From Actinomycetes bacterium (lineage in GTDB: Bacteria; Actinomycetota; Actinomycetes; Actinomycetales; Actinomycetaceae), in NCBI GenBank assembly GCA_023420745.1, contig JAEZVQ010000046.1:1-5289 (forward strand): 5,289 bases of DNA, given 5' to 3'. The notes beneath the pieces were generated by a model, which was not told the DNA's origin, ran no database searches, and worked only from the letters and a program-made list of their open reading frames with translations. A program made the translations under genes and the position numbers. Below, piece by piece: positions 1-4,944 of this stretch; positions within the stretch are counted from its first letter, which is position 1; every line of letters begins with the position of its first letter.

Positions 1-256
1 CAGCGGCCTCATTCACTTTTTCTGCGCCTTCCTGATGGCTACGTTTCGCTGCTCCAACAACACAGTGACCCATGTGGTCTTCGAGTAACCCCAGTGCTAC
101 GGAGTCAAGAGCCGATCGCGCAGCAGCGATCTGCGTCAAAACGTCGATACAGTATTTGTCTTCATCGACCATCCGTTGGATGCCACGCACCTGCCCCTCG
201 ATGCGACGCAGCCGCGTCACATACTGTTCTTTACTCCCGGTGTAGCCGTGCGCCAT
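1..256 (-). CDS. csoR: CsoR-family copper-sensing transcriptional repressor (3' end beyond window)
   Basis: Reading the minus strand from the ATG at 256-254 gives 85 open codons before the left edge. The family (DUF156/CsoR) consists of all-helical repressors that release their operator when Cu(I) binds. The N-terminus carries the typical RLRRIEGQVRGI stretch (residues 15-26), which forms part of the DNA-binding face. The copper ligands Cys36 (in KYCIDVL), His61 and Cys65 (in EDHMGHC) fall at the same spacing as in M. tuberculosis CsoR. That points to a true Cu(I) sensor rather than the RcnR, FrmR or CstR branches, whose ligand patterns differ. The start is supported by AGGAG (263-267 complement) six bases upstream. 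It lies 53 bp downstream of copZ on the same strand and is probably cotranscribed with it from the promoter at 610-638, giving negative autoregulation. Only the C-terminal tail is missing. Confidence 0.95.
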   Translation of the reverse strand, partial: MAHGYTGSKEQYVTRLRRIEGQVRGIQRMVDEDKYCIDVLTQIAAARSALDSVALGLLEDHMGHCVVGAAKRSHQEGAEKVNEAA

Positions 257-262
257 GAAAGT

Positions 263-267
263 CTCCT
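263..267 (-). promoter_or_regulatory. Ribosome binding site of csoR
   Basis: AGGAG on the minus strand lies six bases before the ATG at 256-254. It fixes the csoR start and shows that csoR has its own translation signal rather than being coupled to copZ. Confidence 0.8.
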
Positions 268-278
268 CGCTCTCGTTG

Positions 279-302
279 TCGTGTTGTCACTTCGTCACAC
301 GA
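279..302 (-). other. Intercistronic inverted repeat between copZ and csoR
   Basis: A 6-bp perfect stem, TCGTGT (279-284) with ACACGA (297-302), encloses a 12-base loop that itself holds part of a GTCAC direct repeat (GTCAC-ttc-GTCAC on the plus strand). There is no following T-tract in the direction of transcription, so it is unlikely to be an efficient terminator. It could tune csoR expression relative to copZ or stabilise mRNA. The stem is short enough to be a chance occurrence. Confidence 0.3.
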
Positions 303-309
303 GCAACGC

Positions 310-540
310 TCAGTGGATGGCAATGAGGTCGTATCCCGCTTCGTCAACGGCACTTCTCAACTGTGTTTCGCTGACATCGGAGCTCGTCGTGACCGTCGCA
401 GTTGAAATCGCGTCTTCATCGGGGACGAGGTTGACGGCAACACTGTCAACTCCATCAACTGCTTCGAGTTCGCGCGTGACGGCGGCAACGCAGTGCCCGC
501 AGGTCAGTCCTTTGATGTCGAGTGTGCGAATGTCAGTCAT
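310..540 (-). CDS. copZ: Copper chaperone, HMA (heavy-metal-associated) domain protein, CopZ-like
   Basis: This is a 76-residue single-domain protein that fills one HMA fold from end to end. The metal-binding loop GLTCGHC (residues 11-17; Cys14 and Cys17) is the CxxC site that binds Cu(I) in CopZ/Atx1 chaperones, with His16 between the cysteines. The VTRELEAVDGVDSVAVNL stretch that follows is the usual helix 1 and strand 2, and the C-terminal AVDEAGYDL segment is the typical end of the fold. Such proteins sit in the cytosol, buffer Cu(I) and deliver it to P1B-type ATPases or to the regulator. A longer version starting at 555 is possible, but ATG 540 has AAAGGA exactly six bases upstream while ATG 555 has no good Shine-Dalgarno sequence. 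It is the first gene of the copZ-csoR operon. A copper ATPase gene is absent here and may lie left of the window. Confidence 0.93.
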   Translation of the reverse strand: MTDIRTLDIKGLTCGHCVAAVTRELEAVDGVDSVAVNLVPDEDAISTATVTTSSDVSETQLRSAVDEAGYDLIAIH

Positions 541-546
541 GGCTTT

Positions 547-552
547 TCCTTT
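547..552 (-). promoter_or_regulatory. Ribosome binding site that decides the copZ start
   Basis: AAAGGA on the minus strand lies six bases before ATG 540. The sequence falls inside the alternative five-residue extension that would begin at 555, which argues that the extension is untranslated leader. Confidence 0.7.
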
Positions 553-609
553 CATTGTGATGACCAGGTCGCTATCGAAATCCGGTCGCTGTTGAAATCA
601 AACAAATAC

Positions 610-638
610 ACCATACCCCCACATGGTATTTGCAGCAA
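610..638 (-). promoter_or_regulatory. Promoter of the copZ-csoR operon
   Basis: Read on the minus strand there is a -35 box TTGCTG (638-633), a spacer of exactly 17 bases, and a -10 box TATGGT (615-610). Both hexamers fit the housekeeping sigma-factor consensus reasonably. Transcription would begin near base 603 and leave a leader of roughly 60 bases before copZ. The CsoR-type dyad occupies the spacer and enters the -10 box, an arrangement that blocks RNA polymerase when the repressor is bound. Confidence 0.7.
613..629. promoter_or_regulatory. Probable CsoR operator (ATACC-N7-GGTAT)
   Basis: The 17-bp sequence ATACCCCCACATGGTAT has perfect ATACC/GGTAT arms around a C-rich centre. This matches the architecture of known CsoR operators in Bacillus subtilis and actinobacteria, with ATACC-type arms and a C/G-run core. 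A second nested dyad, CAAATAC (603-609) with GTATTTG (626-632), shares the right arm and widens the symmetric region to 30 bp. The site lies between the -35 and -10 boxes of the copZ promoter, the expected position for copper-relieved repression. Family knowledge plus position make the assignment strong, although binding is inferred. Confidence 0.8.
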
Positions 639-686
639 TTGTGCTCACGGGTGCGCGAATGCTGATGGGTCAGACAGGGCGATAGC

Positions 687-749
687 ATGAAGAAACGCCG
701 TCATCGTGCGCACATGACGCAATGTGCGAAGAAGGGAGGGCGCCGGTGA
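687..749 (+). CDS. Possible 20-residue basic leader peptide overlapping the hydrolase start
   Basis: An ATG at 687 opens a 20-codon frame that begins MKKRRHRAHM, contains one cysteine and ends KKGGRR. Its TGA stop (747-749) overlaps the GTG start of the hydrolase in a GTGA junction, the classic geometry for translational coupling. AGGG at 676-679 lies about seven bases upstream of the ATG as a modest ribosome binding site. Ten of 20 residues are Lys, Arg or His, with no hydrophobic segment, so it is neither a signal peptide nor a membrane protein. A role as a leader that controls entry of ribosomes to the next gene is inference. The frame is short enough to arise by chance, and only conservation of the stop/start overlap would establish it. 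Confidence 0.35.
   Translation: MKKRRHRAHMTQCAKKGGRR
734..740 (+). promoter_or_regulatory. Ribosome binding site for the hydrolase GTG start
   Basis: GGGAGGG lies five bases before GTG 746, with its GGAGG core six bases away. It selects GTG 746 over the in-frame ATG at 722, which has no purine-rich sequence in front of it. The same bases would be codons 16-18 of the proposed leader ORF. Confidence 0.65.
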
Positions 750-2254
750 GTATCGTCATCATAGGCTGCGCGCACGCCCTCACTCGATGGCTCACCCACC
801 GTTCGCGCGCGAATCACCCACCCGATACGCATTCGTTCACCGATCACCACCCGCAGCATCAGAAAAACTCACATCATCACCAAACGACCGCCGGAAAACC
901 CCACAACACCGCGCGTCATCGTTATCCTCGCTACCCGCGTTATACCGCGCGTCGAGTCCCCGAAACCCTGTGGCTCACCTATGGACTGACGCGCCTCGCT
1001 CCGCTCGTCGGAGGGCTCATCGTGAACGCTGGGGCATCAATCGTTGCCGAGTATGCGCCAATGCCCGCGCGCGCTCGCCAAGCGGCACACGAATTCGCCT
1101 CAGCGCAGGGTGCTGAAATCAATCAGAGAGCCCAACGAGTGTTCTTTGACGAGCCCGGTCTTGACGCTCTCGTCATCCAAGCGGCGGCGAGGTGTTCCAC
1201 GGCGCTGACGCGGCTAGGTCGCACCTATCTCCGCGCGCGGATCGCCCTCCACCTCGATCCTCGCGGAGTTGCTCGCCACACACTCCCGCTGGTTCCACGC
1301 GGCGGCTACGAGTCACTGATGGCGACGCTGCTGGTGACGAATACGGTGCTCGGGCGCTTCCGTTCCGGTGCGGTTTCGGTGCGCCACCTCGACGATAACG
1401 ATATCCGCCGTTGCGGGTTACACCGCCGTGAAGCACCGGCTAACCTCACCGACGTGTGTGCCGACATCGACGATGTTTACCTGTGCGACACTCTCGGTGC
1501 GGTCATCAAGATCACGCGGCTCGGCAATGAAGGGCACCGCCGCTGGGTGGTCAGCATCGCCGGAACCGCACATATCGACTACTCAACGACAGAGAATCCC
1601 GCAGATTCTGAAGCAAATATCCGCGAAACCCTCGGGCTTCCATCCGGGATGCGTGAAGGTGTGGCGATGGCGCTCACCGATGCGATGAGACGCGCTGGAG
1701 TGACGAATACTAGCGCCGACCCCGTGATGATCGCGGGACATTCGCAAGGTGGAATGGTGGCATTAGGCCTACTCGACCACGATCCCCAGTTTCGGATCTG
1801 CGCGGTGGTTACGCTAGGGACTCCTGGCCGTCGCATCCGGGTTCCCGACAACGTCCTCGCCCTGTCTGTCGAACACGATCAAGATGTGATTCCCGCCTTT
1901 GATGCCCGCCCGCGGCGGCGTATCGACAACCGCGTAGTCGCCACACGCTCACTCAATCGCCCAGCGCGAGACGCCCTCTACTACGCGCACTCATCAACGA
2001 CCTACACGCACACGATGCAAGTGATTGAGCGGCGTTCACTCATTGAATCGTTCTCTCGGCAGGGACGCATCGTGGCGCAACTGCGCAAGTTCATCACCGA
2101 AGTCGCAGACGAAGAGTCGCACGTGTCGTTTTACGAGATTCGTCAGGAGGTCGTCGAGGGCAGTGCGGTCGCTGTCGAACACGCTGTCGATTTCCTCGCT
2201 GACGTCGTCGAAGCCCATGTTGCGCCGTTGCCGGGCACGCGGAAGAAAGGCTGA
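746..2254 (+). CDS. Serine alpha/beta-hydrolase with GHSQGG motif and His-rich N-terminus
   Basis: This is a 502-residue protein whose C-terminal half (about 255-440) has the order of an alpha/beta-hydrolase. The strand and oxyanion segment WVVSIAGTAHID is followed by NPADSEANIR. The nucleophile elbow GHSQGG has Ser333, and VVTLGTPG comes next. An acid candidate lies in the segment SVEHDQDVIP (Asp380, or Asp378), and a histidine in YYAHSSTTY (His415). The fold resembles lipase/esterase-type hydrolases; the substrate cannot be read from sequence. Residues 10-58 are low-complexity with 12 histidines, followed by an RYPRYPRY repeat, then a hydrophobic segment near 80-98 that may contact membrane. 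No clear signal peptide is visible. GTG 746 is chosen for its GGAGG at six bases. A second in-frame GTG at 1022 also has GGAGGG six bases upstream and would give 410 residues without the His-rich part. The next gene follows after 5 bp, indicating an operon. Confidence 0.8.
   Translation: MSIVIIGCAHALTRWLTHRSRANHPPDTHSFTDHHPQHQKNSHHHQTTAGKPHNTARHRYPRYPRYTARRVPETLWLTYGLTRLAPLVGGLIVNAGASIVAEYAPMPARARQAAHEFASAQGAEINQRAQRVFFDEPGLDALVIQAAARCSTALTRLGRTYLRARIALHLDPRGVARHTLPLVPRGGYESLMATLLVTNTVLGRFRSGAVSVRHLDDNDIRRCGLHRREAPANLTDVCADIDDVYLCDTLGAVIKITRLGNEGHRRWVVSIAGTAHIDYSTTENPADSEANIRETLGLPSGMREGVAMALTDAMRRAGVTNTSADPVMIAGHSQGGMVALGLLDHDPQFRICAVVTLGTPGRRIRVPDNVLALSVEHDQDVIPAFDARPRRRIDNRVVATRSLNRPARDALYYAHSSTTYTHTMQVIERRSLIESFSRQGRIVAQLRKFITEVADEESHVSFYEIRQEVVEGSAVAVEHAVDFLADVVEAHVAPLPGTRKKG
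2242..2250 (+). promoter_or_regulatory. Ribosome binding site of the downstream membrane-protein gene
   Basis: GAAGAAAGG inside the last hydrolase codons lies nine bases before ATG 2260. The overlap with the upstream coding end suggests that both genes are read from one mRNA. Confidence 0.55.
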
Positions 2255-2259
2255 TTATC

Positions 2260-2964
2260 ATGTCGAATACACGTCGACACTCCACACCTTCCCCTTACGG
2301 CTCGCCTTTAAACTCATGGGCGAAAGTCTGGAGCAATATTCGTTCTCGCGTGTCGGTCAACCGCCACACTCGCACCAATTCACCCGCTGCAGGCACTGAT
2401 GAGCCACGCTCCACCTCCCATGGCTCTCGCGTGATGCCGGAGATCGAAAACCCAATGATTATCGGCGTTCTCGGTCTCGTTGCCGCCGGAGTGTCAGCTG
2501 CGGCGACACACCTCAAACCCATGGCTTATCCCTCGCGCGAAAACGCTCGGATCGCCCAGGTGATCGACGGGCACGTACGCGAAACCCTAACGGCTCATCA
2601 TTCATCCTCAGTGGTGGATCGTTGCGGCATTTCAATGGACGAGCCATGGGATGTCAAGGTCGCAGTGAGGACACGTGTGGCATTCGGGCGCCCCTGTCTT
2701 GTCGAGGTTCGCATTGATATTGAAACTGGCAATGCCGGCCGTGACATCAACGATGAGGCTGGCGTCGCTGCCGTCACACGCGCAGCACGCGATGCGTGGG
2801 ATTGCGCACCTCACGCGCCGGCGAGCGTGAGGGTAAGCGTTCGGTCGCGTGAACACGAATGGGCGCTGCGCGACGCAGGTTTCGAGGAAAACTTGGCTCG
2901 CCCTCGCGAACTTTTCGAACGCTTCGGTCCGTCAGCGTCTGATCCGTCGTGGGTGCCTGAGTGA
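2260..2964 (+). CDS. Uncharacterised single-pass membrane protein
   Basis: The 234-residue product is not assigned to a named family. Residues 1-58 are basic and rich in Ser, Thr, Arg and Pro, predicted disordered. Residues 66-83 (MIIGVLGLVAAGVSAAAT) form one hydrophobic segment suited to a transmembrane helix. The basic part before it suggests an N-in topology, with the C-terminal 150 residues outside the cytoplasm. That C-terminal part alternates strand-like stretches (DVKVAVRTRVAF, CLVEVRIDIE, SVRVSVRS) with one helix (AGVAAVTRAARDAW), a small alpha/beta fold loosely reminiscent of Asp23/Gls24-like domains, too weak to assign. It starts 5 bp after the hydrolase with a usable ribosome binding site, so the two are probably coexpressed, and it may anchor or assist the hydrolase at the membrane. 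An internal ATG at 2434 would drop most of the disordered tail. Confidence 0.75.
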   Translation: MSNTRRHSTPSPYGSPLNSWAKVWSNIRSRVSVNRHTRTNSPAAGTDEPRSTSHGSRVMPEIENPMIIGVLGLVAAGVSAAATHLKPMAYPSRENARIAQVIDGHVRETLTAHHSSSVVDRCGISMDEPWDVKVAVRTRVAFGRPCLVEVRIDIETGNAGRDINDEAGVAAVTRAARDAWDCAPHAPASVRVSVRSREHEWALRDAGFEENLARPRELFERFGPSASDPSWVPE

Positions 2965-2985
2965 TGAAGGGAGATCATACGTGAA

Positions 2986-3005
2986 GGAGGTGTCGCGACA
3001 TCTCC
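2986..3005. terminator. Candidate bidirectional terminator hairpin between convergent genes
   Basis: Bases 2986-3005 form an 8-bp stem (one G-U pair on the plus-strand transcript) around a CGCG tetraloop. They are nested in a second repeat, AGGGAGAT (2968-2975) with ATCTCCCT (3000-3007). It lies in the 63-bp gap where the plus-strand membrane-protein gene and minus-strand purB converge. Neither side has a good U-tract, as is common for actinobacterial terminators, so function is inferred from position and stem strength. Confidence 0.5.
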
Positions 3006-3027
3006 CTGCGCCCCCGTGTCCCGTCGT

Positions 3028-4458
3028 TCAGCATCCGGTGGTGATCTCATCAACGAGGTCCGCCGCATACCCGATATAGCTGTCAGGGGTAAGCGCGAGC
3101 AGCCGCGTTTCCATTTCCTGAGGCAATCCGAGCCCGGCGATAAATGCGCGCATCTCGGTGGCGTCCACACGATGTCCCCGTGTGAGCTCCTTCAACCGTT
3201 CATAGGGGTTGTCCATCCCCGCGACCCCGCTCAGTGCTGCCACGCGCATTGCCTGTTGGATTGCCTCGCCAAGCACCTCCCAGTTTGCATCGAGGTCACG
3301 CGCCATCACCTCCGCGTCAATGTCGATCCCCTCGAGCCCGCGGTGAAGGTTGTCGAGGGCAAGGATCGAGTGTCCAAGCGCGGTTCCGATATTGCGCTGT
3401 GTCGTCGAATCGGTGAGGTCGCGTTGCAGTCGCGATGTCACCAGCGTTTGCGCCAACGTATCGAGCAATGCGCTAGAAATCTCGAGGTTCGCCTCTGCAT
3501 TTTCGAAGCGAATCGGATTGACTTTATGCGGCATCGTTGACGACCCAGTTGTCCCCTGTGCGCTGAGATTTTGCCGGAAGTACCCGAGGGAAATATACGT
3601 CCACGCGTCGGTGGCGAAATTGTGAGCGATGCGATTAAACCGCGCAATATCGGCGTAAAGTTCGGCTTGCCAGTCGTGTGATTCAATCTGGGTCGTCAGC
3701 GGATTCATCGTCAAACCGAGCCCGGAAATGAATGAGTGCGCCACGTGTGACCAGTCAACCTCGGGAACTGCAACGCGGTGGGCAGCATAGGTTCCGGTTG
3801 CCCCATTGATTTTGCCAAGGTAGGTCGTGTTTTCGATGCGTTGAATTTGACGGGAGAGCCGATAGGCGAATACCGCACATTCTTTGCCAATTGTTGTCGG
3901 TGTCGCCGGCTGGCCGTGCGTGCGCGCGAGCATTGCGGTGTCGCGGTAGCGTCGAGCCAAAGCCGTGAGGTCATCGCGTAGTTGCCGTGCCGCAGGAAGC
4001 CACACATCCTCGATCGCGGCACGAATCGTGATGGCGTAAGCGAGGTTGTTGATGTCTTCGGAAGTGCAGAAAATATGGACGGCTTCGCGCATCTTGGGCA
4101 AAGTGGTCGACCCGATCACCTCGCCGGCACGCACCAACGCATCGCCAATGAAATACTCCACCGCTTTCACGTCGTGGCGTGTTGTCGATTCGAGGTGAGC
4201 AAGGGTGTCAATCGCGGTGGTGTCAAAATTTGTGACAAGACTGCGCAGGTAGGCTCTCTCGTTGTCGTTGAGGTGGGGCACTGCGGGCAAGATGTCAGCA
4301 TCGAGCAGGTGGATCAGCCATTCGATCTCGACGTGGATCCGAGCTCGGTTGAGTCCTGCTTCTGACAAAGAGTTAATCAGCGGCGCAGTAACGCTGCGGT
4401 AGCGTCCGTCAAGTGGTCCGAGTGCGATCGTCGGGTTGACGTGTGAAAGATCCGTCAT
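3028..4458 (-). CDS. purB: Adenylosuccinate lyase
   Basis: PurB is a cytosolic homotetrameric lyase that releases fumarate twice in purine synthesis: from SAICAR to give AICAR, and from adenylosuccinate to give AMP. The 476-residue product aligns by eye along its whole length with the E. coli-type enzyme (456 residues). It has GPLDGRY near the N-terminus (14-20), STTRHDVKAVEYF (91-103), the CTSEDINNLAYA loop (131-142), and RTHGQPATPTTIGKE (179-193) with the catalytic acid His181. The fumarate-lyase signature GSSTMPHKVNP (305-315) holds the mobile catalytic serine, and QRDLTDSTTQRN and YERLKELTRG follow near the C-terminus. No key motif is missing. ATG 4458 is preferred because it gives the family-typical N-terminus. 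ATG 4485 or 4542 would add 9 or 28 unmatched residues, although ATG 4458 has only a weak ribosome binding site. This E. coli-like subfamily differs from the shorter PurB type found in mycobacteria. Confidence 0.96.
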   Translation of the reverse strand: MTDLSHVNPTIALGPLDGRYRSVTAPLINSLSEAGLNRARIHVEIEWLIHLLDADILPAVPHLNDNERAYLRSLVTNFDTTAIDTLAHLESTTRHDVKAVEYFIGDALVRAGEVIGSTTLPKMREAVHIFCTSEDINNLAYAITIRAAIEDVWLPAARQLRDDLTALARRYRDTAMLARTHGQPATPTTIGKECAVFAYRLSRQIQRIENTTYLGKINGATGTYAAHRVAVPEVDWSHVAHSFISGLGLTMNPLTTQIESHDWQAELYADIARFNRIAHNFATDAWTYISLGYFRQNLSAQGTTGSSTMPHKVNPIRFENAEANLEISSALLDTLAQTLVTSRLQRDLTDSTTQRNIGTALGHSILALDNLHRGLEGIDIDAEVMARDLDANWEVLGEAIQQAMRVAALSGVAGMDNPYERLKELTRGHRVDATEMRAFIAGLGLPQEMETRLLALTPDSYIGYAADLVDEITTGC

Positions 4459-4499
4459 GTTTTCGATGCGATATGCCTCACCCATATCTTCATCGTGGC

Positions 4500-4560
4500 A
4501 TATCCACAAGCTCTCACACCGGTTCTGTCCACGTTCGCGCAAATCAATCCCCTATCCACA
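4500..4560 (+). promoter_or_regulatory. Cluster of three DnaA-box-like 9-mers in the purB divergent region
   Basis: ATATCCACA (4500-4508), CTGTCCACG (4525-4533) and CTATCCACA (4552-4560) resemble the DnaA box consensus TT(A/G)TCCACA. The first and third differ at one position each and the second at two. All are in the same orientation, and their starts are 25 and 27 bp apart. The region lies between purB and the divergent WXG-like gene, so it could regulate either. Chance similarity is possible. Confidence 0.3.
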
Positions 4561-4594
4561 ACCTCTGTCTACTCGCCTCCGCCGCAAAGGTCGA

Positions 4595-4612
4595 TCACCG
4601 GTGAGGATCACC
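4595..4612 (+). promoter_or_regulatory. Ribosome binding site of the WXG-like gene inside alternative hairpins
   Basis: GAGGA (4603-4607) lies seven bases before ATG 4615 and is the likely Shine-Dalgarno sequence. It sits in the loop and stem of GGTGA-gga-TCACC (4600-4612), which competes with the palindrome TCACCGGTGA (4595-4604). The same GGTGA arm can pair on either side, so access to the site could depend on RNA folding. Confidence 0.4.
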
Positions 4613-4614
4613 CC

Positions 4615-4944
4615 ATGACGATGATGCAACAGATCACTGACGTATCCGCAGCTCGGATCGGGCTGAGTGAAGCATGTACCCTCGCGTCGATGGTGGAGTG
4701 GGATTGGGAGGGGCATTCAGCAAGCCTCGCCCAATCGACATGGCAGCGACTCATCACTGACCTCACTTCTCTGCGCGACGAGGTCAGCACCGTTCATTCA
4801 GCTCTGTGCTACGCCGAAGCGCAGGCATGGGGGGAGCTTGCCTGCGCGGTCGGAGGGGCAATCACCGGACTCACCTCTCGACCAGCAACACCCTCGCCCA
4901 GCTCACTCGCCTCGCCAGCAGTACTCACCGGAGCCTCGCAATGA
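4615..4944 (+). CDS. Small helical WXG100-like protein, putative type VII secretion substrate/partner
   Basis: The product has 109 residues. It reads as two helices (about 4-27 and 35-85) joined by a turn that holds Trp31-Glu-Gly33, the W-x-G motif of WXG100/ESX proteins. A Ser/Pro/Ala-rich flexible tail follows from about residue 88. No signal peptide is present, as expected for type VII substrates. It lacks a YxxxD/E motif of its own (CYAEAQ has Gln at the last position), but the next gene encodes one. ATG 4615 is used because it follows GAGGA by seven bases and begins directly before helix 1; an upstream ATG at 4495 would add a Pro-rich segment running through the control region. Its TGA overlaps the next ATG (ATGA, 4941-4944), implying coupled translation and a stoichiometric pair. 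The family assignment rests on motif and layout, not on a search. Confidence 0.65.
   Translation: MTMMQQITDVSAARIGLSEACTLASMVEWDWEGHSASLAQSTWQRLITDLTSLRDEVSTVHSALCYAEAQAWGELACAVGGAITGLTSRPATPSPSSLASPAVLTGASQ

Noticed and set aside
176..595. Plus-strand 139-codon open frame across csoR and copZ
   Set aside because: It is antisense to two clearly recognisable genes, has no domain-like sequence, and is explained by GC-rich codon shadowing.
722..745. Upstream ATG start adding eight residues (MCEEGRAP) to the hydrolase
   Set aside because: No ribosome binding site precedes ATG 722, whereas GTG 746 has GGAGG at six bases.
746..790. Lipoprotein signal suggested by IVIIGC near the hydrolase N-terminus
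   Set aside because: The hydrophobic run is far too short and lacks a preceding basic region, so it is not a credible lipobox.
724..1116. Overlapping 130-codon frame within the hydrolase 5' region
   Set aside because: Arg/Pro/Ser-rich shadow in another frame with no start signal. It does show that an open frame alone is weak evidence for the hydrolase N-terminus.
2981..3079. GTG frame and AAGGAGGTG Shine-Dalgarno-like sequence in the convergent gap
   Set aside because: No start codon follows the purine run at a usable distance, and the frame enters antisense purB. The run is better explained as one arm of a hairpin.
3016..4365. Several plus-strand frames of 60-174 codons opposite purB
   Set aside because: They are mirror images of a highly conserved enzyme gene with no independent signals.
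4459..4542. N-terminal extension of PurB by 9 or 28 residues
   Set aside because: The extra residues have no counterpart in the E. coli-type family and cross the divergent control region. The start at 4458 fits the family, although its ribosome binding site is weak.
4495..4614. 40-residue N-terminal extension of the WXG-like protein
   Set aside because: It would run through the DnaA-box-like sites and a Pro-rich stretch, and ATG 4615 has a properly spaced GAGGA.
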